Notes: generated from the sequence alone by a model not told the origin. Counted from the first letter of the stretch, positions 23,475 to 33,976 are shown. The stretch: DNA of 64,000 nucleotides from Melastoma dodecandrum (GCA_029817715.1 JARUPY010000292.1:3985001-4049000); one strand, 5' to 3'. Numbers and translations are program-made.

Positions 23475-23862
23475 CCGATGAATACCGAGCCTCGCGGAAA
23501 TGAAATTCTTAATCGATCATTGTAACTACAAAATTGATGCGGAATTTCCGGTTCAACTCTGCTTGATTTGTTTGACTTTGGTTTTGCCGAAACCGGCGAT
23601 GTGACGGCGGATCCAGGTCCGGTGCCGCTTTTCTCTCGGGTCGAAACTGTCTCTCGGGTTGATACGCCGCGCCGTCTAGGCCGGTTTGCGGCGTGTTCCC
23701 GGGCTGCGCGATCACCGCGGGCTTCTCGACGCCGATCGGCGCTTGAAAGGTCTCTGGACCAGTTCTGAAGCTTTCAAGCTGCTGGAAGCCGTAAGTGGTT
23801 CTGAGTTTGTTTGTGTAAAATCGGTGCGCTTCACCTTCGCTATTTTTGCAATGCGCTACTCC
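23475..23862. other. Gap between convergent genes
   Basis: About 388 bp separating the 3' ends of the metallopeptidase-like gene and the leftward DUF707 gene. No gene or clear hairpin terminator is visible; the stretch around 23500-23560 is AT-rich. Confidence 0.4.
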
Positions 23863-25254
23863 TCATGAGAGGCTCTTGAGAGTAATTCCGAATATCTCTA
23901 CCTGATCCAGGTGTAGAAAGGTCCGACCGTGTGCCGTGATGCGAGCAAAGCGCCCGGTTACGGGGGTCTCGAAGGCGATTGTGAAAGGATCGCCATCCAA
24001 GCCGCCAAAAACCCTTCCGTCTCGTTTTGAAAAAACAACCTGCCATTCCGAGCTGTCCGACGAGACGGAGAAATCAAAATCTACGAAGCGCTCCTTTTGG
24101 TCCAGCCGGTTGTACACGACTACGGAGGAGATCTCGTGCTGCTGCTGCATGTCAACTTGCCACCAGGGATCGACCTCCTCGGCGGTGTGGAAACCGCACA
24201 CCCCATTGAGTAGACCGTCATTCGCTCCGGAGGCCTCGAGTTCGGAGTTGTTCGCCCATGACCATTGAGAGAGGGAGGAGACTGAAGCAGGTTTGCCCCG
24301 CGAGATCGTCGCATCGGGTGCCGTGATATGCGACAGGGCGCTCGCCAAGCGCAGCTCTGCGTCTTTCGAACGCGACATGTCCCTTCCTACAGGGAATTCA
24401 ATCACGTCCGACCAACGCGAGGGATGTGTCTCCTCAATATAGTCATACCCTCTCCTGATGAGGCTTTCAAAATCTTCATCGTCACGAAAAACGAGAGCGC
24501 CGGCAGTCGTTATCCCTCCGCTGTTACCCACTTCCCAAGGTATGCCTAGGCCGAACACAAGATTGAGATCATAGTGGAGGAGCATCCTGAATCGGTCTGA
24601 ATATGAGCCGCCAACCGGTCGCGTATGGCAGACGGGCGTGTCGTCAAAAATCCATATATCCTGATAATTCAGCATGAACGGCCACACGAAATCCAGACCG
24701 AATCCAGCCCCCAATCGCTGATAGAGCATGGTGGGAAGGGCGGCTTCGAGAAAGTCCCGGCTCATGCAGGGGCACATGATCTCAACGAATGTTGTCGATC
24801 TGGCAACGAACGACGTGTTCTGCATCGTAAAGAGATGGGTATAGAAGGAATCCGGGGTCAGGGCCGGCGAGGCGAGTTTCGCGTCATATGAGCTGCATCG
24901 ATCAAAAAAATCGCTCCATGTATCGCTGCTTGCCAGCACATCCTCATCAACGAAGCAGATAAAATCGTATTCGCGCCAACGAGGATGATCGGTCAGCAAT
25001 GCATGCATGGCATGCCATTTCCACCCAGGGATTACGACGCTCACATGTTCTTCCGGCTCGATGTCTTCATAGGGACAGAGCCAGAGGTCCCAATTTCTTC
25101 GGCTTCCTTCCAGCCAGCGTTTATGCAGGGACGGTCTTCCGCAACGCGCGATGATCAAATTCTTGCGCCCGCCGACCAGCGACGCGTTGCCGGCCGCCTG
25201 GTGGTGGCGGGACAGAAGCCGGAGATAATTCCGCATCGAAGCGATCCTGTTCAT
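23863..25254 (-). CDS. DUF707 glycosyltransferase-like protein with discoidin domain
   Basis: 463 residues. The first about 310 residues match the DUF707 layout: RRNWDLWLCPYEDI, YDFICFVDEDVLASSDTWSD with an acidic metal-type motif, and GLDFVWPFMLNYQDIWIFDD. Families of this kind are regarded as putative glycosyltransferases. From about residue 325 to the end is an F5/8 type C (discoidin) fold: ISRGKPASVSSLSQWSW, VDPWWQVDMQQQHEISSVVV and RFARITAHG...LDQVEIFG. That domain normally binds carbohydrate or lipid surfaces. The fusion suggests an enzyme tethered to its glycan target. No signal peptide is visible. An alternative start lies six codons in. It faces away from the rest of the island. Confidence 0.8.
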   Translation of the reverse strand: MNRIASMRNYLRLLSRHHQAAGNASLVGGRKNLIIARCGRPSLHKRWLEGSRRNWDLWLCPYEDIEPEEHVSVVIPGWKWHAMHALLTDHPRWREYDFICFVDEDVLASSDTWSDFFDRCSSYDAKLASPALTPDSFYTHLFTMQNTSFVARSTTFVEIMCPCMSRDFLEAALPTMLYQRLGAGFGLDFVWPFMLNYQDIWIFDDTPVCHTRPVGGSYSDRFRMLLHYDLNLVFGLGIPWEVGNSGGITTAGALVFRDDEDFESLIRRGYDYIEETHPSRWSDVIEFPVGRDMSRSKDAELRLASALSHITAPDATISRGKPASVSSLSQWSWANNSELEASGANDGLLNGVCGFHTAEEVDPWWQVDMQQQHEISSVVVYNRLDQKERFVDFDFSVSSDSSEWQVVFSKRDGRVFGGLDGDPFTIAFETPVTGRFARITAHGRTFLHLDQVEIFGITLKSLS

Positions 25255-25922
25255 TGGCGGTGCGCATCGTAATCGGAAGGGCGCCGACGAAGCCGAGCAC
25301 CGAATGGCGCCGCGGGAATTGTAGTCGTCGTCGATATGGCTCGCCCCAGCCCCGCTCGACTCCGCACGCGGTTCGGAGGCGGTGCGCCAACGTGCTCATT
25401 CTCTGGGTCTTATACCAATTCTCACTGATCAAAACCCATAGGCTCGGCCGCGTCCTCCGAAGGACACGATGCGCCAGGAGACACGATCCGATTGCCCCTC
25501 TGGCTCGCCGCCGCCTCAGGGTCCCGGGTGTTCGGTTCCCGGATCTGATCTGACGGGTTGGGCCCGATGGGTGCGGACCCGTCGATCCAGACCCAGGGAA
25601 CGCGCTCGTGGCTGCCACGTTCGAACCGGCTCGCCCGCCTTTGTCCGCGGCGGCTCGGCGGCCCCCAGCTTGGCTGTGATCTCGGATCACCGCATTTGGC
25701 ACTCCGTGCTCATTTCGATCATCGAACCTCATCCGAACTGCGGGCGCAGGCCTCACGCGACCTAAATGCGCTTCGTCCGGGCTCCGTCCTCTCATGAACT
25801 GGAGTCCTGCGGATACCCGGCGCCGTTCACGTCGCCTCCACCGCGTTCGCGCCGCGGCAGCGACCGAGTTGCCCCGGGCGTGTCGTTCCGCGCGCGAAAC
25901 CCCTCGCAGACCGGCCCTCGGA
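25255..25922. other. Gap between island and sulfonate-binding gene
   Basis: About 668 bp. The open frames are all Arg/Pro/Ser-rich shadows without family resemblance. No tRNA, repeat or terminator is evident. It marks the return from lower to high GC, so an island boundary may lie here. Confidence 0.35.
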
Positions 25923-26873
25923 TCAGTGGTTGGGCGGGTTCCAGATGCCCAATGCCGACGTGTCGACGGCGCGGGGCAGCAGCCGCTCGGCCCGAAAGGC
26001 GTCCGCGATGGTCTGCTGCTCGGTCAGATCGGTCCGCGTGACAGGCTCGACGCGGTAGCTGCGGCGGGCATTCGCCTGCTCGATCACGTCCGGTTCGATC
26101 TTCCAGAACGGCGCCAGCCTCGCGGCGGCCTCGCTCGGTTTGGCCTTCACCCAGGCGCCAGTCTCGGTGAGCCTGCCGAACAGCGTTGTGAGCACGTGAC
26201 CGTTCTGGGCTGCGTATGCATCGGCGGCGAGATAATAGCGCTTGTAGAGGGAGAGGCCGCGCCCGTCCCGCAGAACCCGGGCACCGGTCTGGCGCTGTGC
26301 CGAGGCCAGGAAGGGATCCCAGGCGACCCAGGCCTCGACGCCGCCGCTCGCGAGCGCGGCGCGCCCGTCGGCCGGCGTCAGGTAGGCCGGCTGGATGTCG
26401 CGGAAACCGAGGCCGGCCTCGCGCAGAGCCGCCAGCAGCAGGAAATGACTGCCGGCCCCCTTCGTCACGGCGATGCGGCGACCTTTCAAGTCGGCGACAG
26501 ATTTCGCGGTGGAATCTGCCGGCACGAGGATCGCCTGGGCCTCTGGCGACGACGCCTCCTGCGCCACGTAGGAGATCTTGGCTCCCGCCGCCTGGGCGAA
26601 GATCGGGACCGTGTCGGCAACGTCCGCCGAGACGTCGATCTGCCCGGCGTTCAGCGCCTCCATGATCGGCAGCCCGCTGGTGAACTCGTGCCAGGACAAG
26701 CCTGTGCCCAGGGGCGCCAACGCTGCCTCCAGGGAGCCGTCCAGGCGCAAGAGGGCCATGAGGGTCGAGGAGCGCTGGTAGCCGATCCGGAGCGTCCCCG
26801 CGGCGCGGGCTGGACGGGCGACGAGGGGCGGCGCGGCGAGAGCCGCGAGGACGGCTCGGCGGGATAGCGGCAT
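25923..26873 (-). CDS. SsuA-like aliphatic sulfonate-binding protein
   Basis: 316 residues. The N-terminus LSRRAVLAALAAPPLVARPA is a Tat/Sec-type signal peptide. The mature protein has the SsuA/NMT1 binding-protein layout: LRIGYQRSSTLMALLRL, GLPIMEALNAGQIDVSADV, DLKGRRIAVTKGAGSHFLLL and ALASGGVEAWVAWDPFLASA. These proteins bring alkanesulfonates, taurine or similar anions to an ABC importer. No SsuB or SsuC gene is beside it, so it must work with a transporter encoded elsewhere or act alone as a sensor. The exact ligand cannot be read from sequence. Confidence 0.85.
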   Translation of the reverse strand: MPLSRRAVLAALAAPPLVARPARAAGTLRIGYQRSSTLMALLRLDGSLEAALAPLGTGLSWHEFTSGLPIMEALNAGQIDVSADVADTVPIFAQAAGAKISYVAQEASSPEAQAILVPADSTAKSVADLKGRRIAVTKGAGSHFLLLAALREAGLGFRDIQPAYLTPADGRAALASGGVEAWVAWDPFLASAQRQTGARVLRDGRGLSLYKRYYLAADAYAAQNGHVLTTLFGRLTETGAWVKAKPSEAAARLAPFWKIEPDVIEQANARRSYRVEPVTRTDLTEQQTIADAFRAERLLPRAVDTSALGIWNPPNH

Positions 26874-27137
26874 GACCTGGGATCCCTTGAGAGCGGCACG
26901 GACACGGGCTCACCTATCCTGCGCAGACGCCGAGGAGCAACCGAAGCTGGATCGGGCGTCAGGTCGGCTGGCCGCGGAGATCCGGCACCCATCGCGCCCG
27001 CACCGGACACGCTCCCGGCCAAGCTCGCCTCTGCGCGTTGCTCCGGCCGCACGCCTCACGATCGCGCCGTCGAGGGTGTCGCCGCCGCCCTCCGACGCGT
27101 GCCGCAGATTCCTCGAAACGCAGGGATCGCTGGCAGA

Positions 27138-28061
27138 TCAATCCGGAAGCGCGCCGGTTCGATCCGGATTCAGACCCTCGACGTTCGTCCGGAATGACGG
27201 CAGGCACGGGTTGGGGTTGTCCTGGCGCCAAGCCAGCAACAGACAGGGCCGAGCGGTGGCCGGTGCGGCGATGGGACGGAGGATGACATCCGTCATGCCG
27301 ATGGAGACAGCGCTCTCGGGCACCAGCGCGACGCCGATATCGGCCCCGACGAGCGCCAGCATGGCGTGCAGCTGATTCACCCGTTGCACTACCCGAGGCC
27401 GTATGCCGGCTGCCGTGAACAGCGTATCCAACAGATCGATGAAGTATCGTCCGCCGCGCGGGGACCACGTCACCAGCGCTTCACCGTCGATATCCTGAAG
27501 GGTCGGCACGTCCCCGCTCGCCAGAGGATGGCTGCGCGGGACCGCGAGCAGCAACTGTTCGTGCACGATGGTCGCGGTCGCGATCGGCGTCTTCGGATCG
27601 AGAAGCGCAGGGCCCGGCCTCAGGAGCCCGACATCGACCCGGTTCTCTTCGAGCGCCTGAATCTGCTCGTCGGAGACCATTTCTTCGAGCACCAGGTCGA
27701 TCTCCGGAAGCGCCCGGCGGACATGCGAGACGATCCGCGGCAACGTCCTGTAGGCGGAGGCCGCGGTGAAGCTCAGGCGGATCGTGCCGCTCTCCCCGCG
27801 GGCCGCGCGTTGCGTGAGGCGGGCCGCGCTCTCGGCCGCGGCGATCACCCGGTAGGCCTCGGCCAGGAAGGTCCGGCCCGCCGGCGTCAGCCGCACCGCC
27901 CGCGTGGTGCGCTCCAGGAGCGTGACGCCGAGCGTCTGCTCAAGCATCTGGATCTGCCGGGAGAGCGGCGACTGCGTGAGGTTCAGCCGCGCGGCAGCCC
28001 GGCCGAAATGCATCTCTTCCGCGACGGCAACGAAGCTCCGGACGTGCCCCAGATCGAACAT
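27138..28061 (-). CDS. LysR-family regulator of the glucarate operon
   Basis: 307 residues. The N-terminal winged helix-turn-helix is clear: [20 protein letters not shown] and [20 protein letters not shown], followed by the usual linker helix. The rest is the two-lobe LysR effector-binding domain ([37 protein letters not shown]). It is divergent from kdgD with 109 bp between starts, the standard arrangement in which such a regulator controls both itself and the catabolic operon. The inducer is probably D-glucarate or an intermediate, by context. Confidence 0.9.
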   Translation of the reverse strand: MFDLGHVRSFVAVAEEMHFGRAAARLNLTQSPLSRQIQMLEQTLGVTLLERTTRAVRLTPAGRTFLAEAYRVIAAAESAARLTQRAARGESGTIRLSFTAASAYRTLPRIVSHVRRALPEIDLVLEEMVSDEQIQALEENRVDVGLLRPGPALLDPKTPIATATIVHEQLLLAVPRSHPLASGDVPTLQDIDGEALVTWSPRGGRYFIDLLDTLFTAAGIRPRVVQRVNQLHAMLALVGADIGVALVPESAVSIGMTDVILRPIAAPATARPCLLLAWRQDNPNPCLPSFRTNVEGLNPDRTGALPD

Positions 28062-28170
28062 TGATGCAGGATCCGGGATAATTCAGCTAAAATCAACATT
28101 GGACGCAACGAAGGGGCAAGCCTATCCCGGATCCAACGCCGAAACGGCGCAGATCAGGGAGTGGAAGACG
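28062..28170. promoter_or_regulatory. LysR/kdgD divergent promoter region
   Basis: 109 bp shared by the two divergent genes. A near-palindromic AT-rich element, ATTCAGCTAAAAT, around 28081 is the best candidate operator by symmetry. AGGGAG about 12 bp before the kdgD ATG serves as the ribosome site. No exact T-N11-A box is asserted. Confidence 0.45.
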
Positions 28171-29085
28171 ATGTCGCGGATGACCCCCGTGGAGTTTGCG
28201 CGGACGCTGGGCTCGGGTCTGCTCTCCTTCCCCGTCACGCATTTCAACGCCGATCACAGCGTCAACGAAACCGGCTATCGCGACAACCTCGGACGTCTGG
28301 CGGATTACAAGGTTTCCGGTCTGTTCGCCGCCGGCGGCACCGGCGAGTTCTTCTCGCTCACTCCGGTCGAGATCGACCGCGTCGTGCGCGCCTGCGTCGA
28401 GGAGACCCGCGGCCGAACGCCGGTGATCGCGCCGGCCGGCCAGGGCACGGCGCTCGCCGTGGACCTCGCCAGGGCGGCCGAGGCCGCGGGCGCGGACGGC
28501 ATCCTGCTGCTGCCGCCCTACCTCGTGGGATCGGAGCAGGATGGCCTCGCCGCCCATATCGAGGCGGTGTGCAAGGCCACCAGCCTCGGCATCATCGTCT
28601 ACAACCGCGCCAACGCGCAGCTGAACGAGACGACCCTCGCCGGCCTGTGCGACCGCTGCCCGAACCTCGTCGGCTTCAAGGACGGCGTCGGCGACGTGGA
28701 GCTGATGACGCGGGTCTACGCGGGCCTCGGTGACCGCCTGACCTATATCGGCGGCCTCCCCACCGCCGAGACCTTCGCGTTGCCCTACCTGGAGATGGGC
28801 GTGACCACCTACTCGTCGGCGATCTTCAACTTCCTGCCGGACTGGGCGCTGTCGTTCTACGAAGCCGTGCGCCGCCGGGACCGCGATGCGGTCTATGCCG
28901 AGCTGAACAGCTTCGTCCTTCCCTACATCGCGATCCGCAACCGTAAGCGGGGCTACGCGGTGTCGATCATCAAGGCCGGCATGACGGCCGTCGGCCGCCC
29001 GGCGGGTCCGGTGCGGCCGCCCCTCACCGATCTCGACGCCGCGGAGCTGGACGAGCTGACGACGCTCATCGGCGACCGCCGCTGA
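28171..29085 (+). CDS. kdgD: 5-dehydro-4-deoxyglucarate dehydratase
   Basis: 304 residues, the usual family length. It would convert 5-keto-4-deoxy-D-glucarate to 2,5-dioxopentanoate (ketoglutarate semialdehyde) with loss of water and CO2. It belongs to the DapA/NAL aldolase-type barrel family: the phosphate/carboxylate loop is [15 protein letters not shown], the catalytic Tyr lies in [10 protein letters not shown] (about 144) and the Schiff-base lysine is Lys170 in [12 protein letters not shown] 28171 is supported by the AGGGAG site and by the family N-terminus ([20 protein letters not shown]). It is the first gene of the operon leading to the MFS permease. Confidence 0.94.
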   Translation: MSRMTPVEFARTLGSGLLSFPVTHFNADHSVNETGYRDNLGRLADYKVSGLFAAGGTGEFFSLTPVEIDRVVRACVEETRGRTPVIAPAGQGTALAVDLARAAEAAGADGILLLPPYLVGSEQDGLAAHIEAVCKATSLGIIVYNRANAQLNETTLAGLCDRCPNLVGFKDGVGDVELMTRVYAGLGDRLTYIGGLPTAETFALPYLEMGVTTYSSAIFNFLPDWALSFYEAVRRRDRDAVYAELNSFVLPYIAIRNRKRGYAVSIIKAGMTAVGRPAGPVRPPLTDLDAAELDELTTLIGDRR

Positions 29086-29112
29086 CGATCCCTTTCGAGA
29101 CCGAACGACCAA

Positions 29113-29161
29113 CCGCCGAGCCAACGGCGGCACGCTCGACCGCCCGGACTCAATCGGGCGG
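29113..29161 (+). other. Two intercistronic hairpins, kdgD to permease
   Basis: CCGCCG/CGGCGG (29113-29130) and CCGCCCG/CGGGCGG (29140-29161) are perfect 6- and 7-bp stems with no T-tract. They lie in the 98-bp gap between kdgD and the MFS gene. They may set relative mRNA stability rather than end transcription. Confidence 0.5.
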
Positions 29162-29183
29162 CGCCAATCCCGGGAGAACGTCC

Positions 29184-30539
29184 ATGAGTGCCTCCACGAG
29201 TGGCACCACGAGCGCGACGCTCGTCGGTGCCGACGCGGCGCGCCGCACCCGCATCCGCCTCCTCATCGTCCTGATGCTGTTCATCGCGACGACCATCAAC
29301 TACGCCGACCGCGCGACGATCTCGATCGCCGGACCCGACATGGCGCGGGACCTCGGCCTGACGCCCGTCCAGATGGGCTACGTGTTCTCGGCCCTGTCCT
29401 GGTCCTACGTGCTGGCCCAGATCCCCGGCGGGTGGCTCCTGGACCGCTACGGCGTGAAATGGGTCTACGCGGCGGCCATCGGGCTCTGGTCGGCCTTCAC
29501 GCTGGTCCAGGGCGCCGTCGGCTTCTTCACCGGCCTGACGGCGGTTGTCCTGCTCTTCGCCCTGCGCCTCGCTGTCGGTCTGACCGAGGCCCCGATCTTC
29601 CCGGCCAACGCCCGCATCGTCGCCGCCTGGTTTCCGACCCGGGAACGCGGCACGGCCTCGGCCATCTTCAATTCGGCGCAATACTTCGCCACCGTGCTGT
29701 TCGCGCCGCTGATGGCCTGGATCGTCCACAATTTCGGCTGGCACCACGTCTTCACCAGCATGGGCGTGCTCGGCATCGCCTTCGCGGTGCTCTGGCTTCA
29801 GGTGATCGACAGCCCGAAGAAGCACGCGCTGATGAACGAGGCCGAGCGCACCTACATCAAGGACGGCGGCGCGCTGCTCGACATGGACGGGCAGGGCACG
29901 GCGAAGCCGGCCCATGCCGGCAAGACCCTGCGCGAGCTGCTGGGCAACCGCATGCTGCTCGGCATCTACATCGGCCAGTACTGCATCACCACGCTCACCT
30001 ACTTCTTCCTGACCTGGTTTCCGGTGTACCTGGTGCAGGAACGCGGCATGACCATCCTGCAGGCCGGCTTCGCGGCGGTGCTGCCGGCGCTCTGCGGCTT
30101 CGCCGGCGGCCTCCTCGGCGGCTTCATCTCCGACATGCTCCTGAAGCGGGGCTTCTCCCTGACTGCGGCCCGGAAGATCCCGATCGTCGGCGGCATGCTG
30201 CTGTCGATGTCGATCATCGGCTGCAACTACGTCCAGGCCGACGCGGTGGTGGTCGGGCTGATGGCGCTCGCCTTCTTCGGAAAGGGCATCGGTGCCCTCG
30301 GCTGGGCGGTCGTGGCCGACACCTCGCCGCGGGAGAGCGGCGGTCTGTCGGGCGGCCTGTTCAACACCTTCGGCAACACCGCCGGCATCACCACCCCGAT
30401 TGCCATCGGCTACATCGTTCAGAGCACGGGCTCGTTCAACGGCGCGCTCGTCTTCGTCGGCATGAACGCCCTGGTGGCCTGCTTCTGCTACCTCGTGGTG
30501 GTCGGTGAGATCCGCCGCGTCGAGCTGAAGAGCGTCTGA
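29184..30539 (+). CDS. MFS D-glucarate/galactarate permease
   Basis: 451 residues with about twelve membrane segments. The family marks of the anion:cation symporter (GudP/GarP/phthalate permease) group are clear: FIATTINYADRATISIAGPD at the first helix, PGGWLLDRYGVKWVYAAAIG in the loop 2-3 signature, AIFNSAQYFATVLFAPLMAW and SGGLSGGLFNTFGNTAGITT. It would import D-glucarate with protons across the inner membrane. The start at 29184 follows GGGAGAACGTCC. Its place between kdgD and gudD fixes the likely substrate. Confidence 0.92.
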   Translation: MSASTSGTTSATLVGADAARRTRIRLLIVLMLFIATTINYADRATISIAGPDMARDLGLTPVQMGYVFSALSWSYVLAQIPGGWLLDRYGVKWVYAAAIGLWSAFTLVQGAVGFFTGLTAVVLLFALRLAVGLTEAPIFPANARIVAAWFPTRERGTASAIFNSAQYFATVLFAPLMAWIVHNFGWHHVFTSMGVLGIAFAVLWLQVIDSPKKHALMNEAERTYIKDGGALLDMDGQGTAKPAHAGKTLRELLGNRMLLGIYIGQYCITTLTYFFLTWFPVYLVQERGMTILQAGFAAVLPALCGFAGGLLGGFISDMLLKRGFSLTAARKIPIVGGMLLSMSIIGCNYVQADAVVVGLMALAFFGKGIGALGWAVVADTSPRESGGLSGGLFNTFGNTAGITTPIAIGYIVQSTGSFNGALVFVGMNALVACFCYLVVVGEIRRVELKSV

Positions 30540-30551
30540 CGCCGCAGCCTG

Positions 30552-30575
30552 GGGCCGGCTCCCGGAAGCCGGCCC
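30552..30575 (+). other. Intercistronic hairpin, permease to gudD
   Basis: A perfect 9-bp stem, GGGCCGGCT paired with AGCCGGCCC around CCCGGA, lies 12 bp after the permease stop. Without a T-tract it is more likely an mRNA-stability element than a terminator. Confidence 0.5.
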
Positions 30576-30659
30576 TCCCGTCCCGATGATCCTGCCCCGC
30601 GAGTCCGGCCGCGCCCGGCCGTGCGGCTCCCACCCAGACCACACGCAGGAGGACACGCC

Positions 30660-32021
30660 ATGTCCGTCGCCACCGCCACCGAGACCCGCCACGCCGCCCG
30701 CAACACGCCGATCGTGACCGACATGAAGGTGGTCCCGGTCGCCGGGCGCGACAGCATGCTGATGAATCTCAGCGGGGCGCACGGGCCGTTCTTCACCCGC
30801 AACCTCGTGGTCCTGACCGACTCGACCGGCGCAACCGGTCTGGGCGAGGTGCCCGGCGGCGAGGGCATCCGGGGGGTGCTGGAAGAGGCGCGGAGCCTCA
30901 TCGTCGGCAAGCCGCTGGGCGCGTGGAACGCCGTCCTCAACGCCATGCGCGCCCGTTTCGCCGACCGGGATTCTGCCGGCCGCGGGCTCCAGACCTTCGA
31001 CCTGCGGATCACCATCCACGCGGTGACGGCGGTGGAATCTGCCTTCCTCGACCTTCTCGGCCAGTTCCTCGACGTGCCGGTGGCCGCGCTCCTCGGCGAG
31101 GGCCAGCAGCGCGACGCCGTGGAGATGCTGGGCTACCTGTTCTACGTGGGCGACCGCCGCCGCACCGACCTGCCCTACCGCGAGCCGGAGGCCCGGGATG
31201 GCTGGTTCCGCCTGCGCGACGAGGAGGCCCTGACGCCCGAGACCGTGGCCCGACTGGCCGAGGCGGCCCACGAGGCCTACGGCTTCAACGACTTCAAGCT
31301 GAAGGGCGGCGTCATGCGCGGCGAGGAGGAAATCGAGGCCGTCGCGGCGATCAAGAAACGCTTCCCCGACGCGCGCATCACGCTCGACCCGAACGGCGCG
31401 TGGTCGCTCGCCGAGGCGATCGCGCTGTGCAAGGGCCGCGGCGACGTGCTCGCCTACGCCGAGGACCCCTGCGGCGCGGAGAACGGCTATTCGGGCCGCG
31501 AGATGATGGCCGAGTTCCGCCGCGCCACGGGCCTGCCCACGGCCACCAACATGGTCGCGACCGACTGGCGCCAGATGGGCCACAGCCACCTGCTCGGCGC
31601 CGTCGACATCCCGCTCGCCGACCCGCATTTCTGGACCATGGCCGGCGCCGTGCGCGTGGCGCAGCTCTGCCGCGACCATGACCTCACCTGGGGCTCGCAC
31701 TCGAACAACCACTTCGACGTGTCGCTCGCGATGTTCACGCACGCGGCCGCCGCCGCGCCGGGCAAGATCACGGCGATCGACACGCACTGGATCTGGCAGG
31801 ACGGCCAGCGCCTCACGAAAGAGCCGCTGCAAATCCGCGGCGGCCTCGTGCAGGTGCCGGAGCGGCCGGGCCTCGGGATCGAGATCGACTGGCCGCAGGT
31901 CGAGGCCGCTCACGCGCTCTACCAGGCGCACGGCCTCGGGGCGCGCGACGACGCCCAGGCCATGCAGGCGCTGATCCCGGGCTGGACCTTCGACAACAAG
32001 AAGCCCTGCCTCGTCCGCTGA
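30660..32021 (+). CDS. gudD: D-glucarate dehydratase
   Basis: 453 residues of the enolase superfamily. It removes water from D-glucarate to give 5-keto-4-deoxyglucarate, the substrate of kdgD. The catalytic residues are visible: [11 protein letters not shown] (Lys213 and Lys215), metal ligands in [20 protein letters not shown] and [10 protein letters not shown], and the base His in [11 protein letters not shown]. The N-terminal capping domain begins [23 protein letters not shown] 30660 has GCAGGAGG seven bases before it; the frame is open further upstream but lacks such a site. Confidence 0.95.
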   Translation: MSVATATETRHAARNTPIVTDMKVVPVAGRDSMLMNLSGAHGPFFTRNLVVLTDSTGATGLGEVPGGEGIRGVLEEARSLIVGKPLGAWNAVLNAMRARFADRDSAGRGLQTFDLRITIHAVTAVESAFLDLLGQFLDVPVAALLGEGQQRDAVEMLGYLFYVGDRRRTDLPYREPEARDGWFRLRDEEALTPETVARLAEAAHEAYGFNDFKLKGGVMRGEEEIEAVAAIKKRFPDARITLDPNGAWSLAEAIALCKGRGDVLAYAEDPCGAENGYSGREMMAEFRRATGLPTATNMVATDWRQMGHSHLLGAVDIPLADPHFWTMAGAVRVAQLCRDHDLTWGSHSNNHFDVSLAMFTHAAAAAPGKITAIDTHWIWQDGQRLTKEPLQIRGGLVQVPERPGLGIEIDWPQVEAAHALYQAHGLGARDDAQAMQALIPGWTFDNKKPCLVR

Positions 32022-32062
32022 GGCCAGACGATGCTGCCGATCTTTCGAACAGGCGCGACCGC

Positions 32063-33640
32063 ATGACCTTCAGCATCGACAACTTGATCGGCGGCGAGGA
32101 CGTCCCCGGCAGCGGCACGCCATGGTGCGCGGTCGAGGCCGCCACCGGCGCGCCGCTGGAGCCGGCCTTCGCCTCGGCGACGGCAGAGCAGGCCGAACGC
32201 GCCTGCGCGCGCGCCGGGGAGGCCTTCGACCCCTATCGTGCGACGCCCCTCCCGGCGCGGGCCGCCTTCCTGGAGGCCATCGCCGATCGCATCCTCGACC
32301 TCGGGGACGAACTCATCACCCGCTGCATGGCCGAGACGGGGTTGCCGCGCCCGCGGATCGAGGGGGAGCGTGCCCGCACAGTCGGCCAGCTCCGGATGTT
32401 CGCCACGGTCGTCCGAAGCGGCGCCTTCCTCGGCGCCCGCATCGACACGGCCCAGCCCGAGCGGACTCCGGTGCCGCGCCCGGATCTGCGCCTGTCCCGG
32501 ATCCCGGTCGGCCCCGTCGCGGTCTTCGGTGCCTCGAACTTCCCGCTCGCCTTCTCGGTGGCGGGGGGCGACACCGCCTCGGCGCTGGCCGCCGGCTGCC
32601 CGGTCGTGGCGAAGGCGCACCTGGCCCATCCCGGCACGTCGGAACTCGTCGGCGACGCGGTCCGCCGAGCGGTCGCCGCGTGCGGCCTGCCGGCCGGCGT
32701 GTTCGCGCTCCTGTTCGAGGAGGGCATTGCGATCGGCCAGCAGCTCGCCGCCGACCCCCGCGTCGCCGCGATCGGCTTCACGGGCTCGCGCCGCGCCGGC
32801 ACCGCCCTCATGCGGATCGCCGCGGCGCGCCCGGTGCCGATCCCGGTCTATGCCGAGATGAGCAGCATCAACCCCGTCATCCTCATGCCCGCCGCCCTCG
32901 AAGCCCGGGGCGACGCGATCGCGCGCGCCTTCGTGGGCTCGCTCACCCTCGGCTCAGGTCAGTTCTGCACGAGCCCCGGCCTCGTCCTCGGGGTCGAGGG
33001 CCCCGCACTCACCGCCTTCGAGGCGGCCGCCTCCGACGCCCTGTCGAGCGTGGTCCCGGCCACCATGCTGACGCCTGGGATCCACCGGGCATATGCCGAG
33101 GGCGTCGCCGCTCTGGCGAGCCATCCCGCCGTCGTGCCGGTGGCGCTGGGCCAGCCCGGCGACGCGCGGCAGGGCCGGCCCGCCCTGTTCGCGACGACGG
33201 GGGCCGCGTTCCGCGCCGATCATCGGCTCACCGCGGAGGTCTTCGGTGCCGCCGCCCTCGTGGTGCGGTGCCGGGATGCCGCCGAGCTGCGCACGGTCCT
33301 CGAAGGGCTCGAGGGCCAACTCACCGCCTCCCTGCACCTGGATCAAGCCGACCACACGGCGGCGGCCGGCCTCATGCCGCTCCTGGAGCGGAAGGTCGGC
33401 CGCATCCTGGTGAACGGCTTCGGCACCGGTGTGGAAGTCGGCCACGCCATGGTCCATGGTGGTCCCTTCCCCGCAACCTCGGACGGGCGAAGCACCTCGG
33501 TCGGCAGCCTCGCCATCGCCCGCTTCCTGCGGCCGGTCTGTTATCAGGACGTGCCGGACGCGCTCCTTCCGCCCGTTCTGACGGATGCGAATCCCGACGG
33601 TTGCCCGAGACGCATCGACGGCGCCCCGATCGGGCAGTGA
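32063..33640 (+). CDS. 2,5-dioxovalerate (ketoglutarate semialdehyde) dehydrogenase
   Basis: 525 residues of the NAD(P)-dependent aldehyde dehydrogenase family. It would oxidise 2,5-dioxopentanoate made by kdgD to 2-oxoglutarate, which enters the citric acid cycle. Seen directly: [20 protein letters not shown] and [17 protein letters not shown] (nucleotide binding and catalytic Asn), [14 protein letters not shown], the nucleophile Cys in [14 protein letters not shown], and the C-terminal [20 protein letters not shown] found in the KGSADH branch. It closes the operon 41 bp after gudD, giving a complete glucarate-to-oxoglutarate route within one locus. Confidence 0.93.
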   Translation: MTFSIDNLIGGEDVPGSGTPWCAVEAATGAPLEPAFASATAEQAERACARAGEAFDPYRATPLPARAAFLEAIADRILDLGDELITRCMAETGLPRPRIEGERARTVGQLRMFATVVRSGAFLGARIDTAQPERTPVPRPDLRLSRIPVGPVAVFGASNFPLAFSVAGGDTASALAAGCPVVAKAHLAHPGTSELVGDAVRRAVAACGLPAGVFALLFEEGIAIGQQLAADPRVAAIGFTGSRRAGTALMRIAAARPVPIPVYAEMSSINPVILMPAALEARGDAIARAFVGSLTLGSGQFCTSPGLVLGVEGPALTAFEAAASDALSSVVPATMLTPGIHRAYAEGVAALASHPAVVPVALGQPGDARQGRPALFATTGAAFRADHRLTAEVFGAAALVVRCRDAAELRTVLEGLEGQLTASLHLDQADHTAAAGLMPLLERKVGRILVNGFGTGVEVGHAMVHGGPFPATSDGRSTSVGSLAIARFLRPVCYQDVPDALLPPVLTDANPDGCPRRIDGAPIGQ

Positions 33641-33976
33641 TGGTGCACGGGAAGCCTTGCCTGAGCAAGATCTGCGGCACCGGCCTCTGAGCGTCGCCGG
33701 CCCGGAAGGGGCTGGTGATCGATCCGGGCTGCGACGCAGGCGGCCACGATTTTCCGCGGTCACATCGCTCGGGTCGCGATCGTTTTCCTGCACGCATCGA
33801 TCGGTCGCCCCGCGAGCGCAGCACTCGGGCGCGGTCGCGCGGCGCGACGACGGCCCACTGTGCCGGGGTCGCGGTCCGACGAACGGCGTTCGGGAACACC
33901 GTGCGGCGCGAAGATCCAACGCCTCACGCAGGTCCGCGCGGTCAGGTCGGCGCGCTCGAAGCAAACCTGATCTGCT
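33641..33976. other. Gap after the glucarate operon
   Basis: 336 bp between the dehydrogenase stop and a small leftward gene. The frames are shadows; no clear intrinsic terminator is seen. Confidence 0.4.

Noticed and set aside
29113..30575. Hairpins in the glucarate operon as terminators.
   Set aside because: None is followed by a T-tract, and the genes on both sides belong to one pathway, so read-through is expected.
28953..31931. 992-codon leftward frame opposite the glucarate operon.
   Set aside because: It is antisense to kdgD, the permease and gudD, which have clear domains, and its Asp/Arg/Gly-rich composition is typical of shadows in GC-rich DNA.
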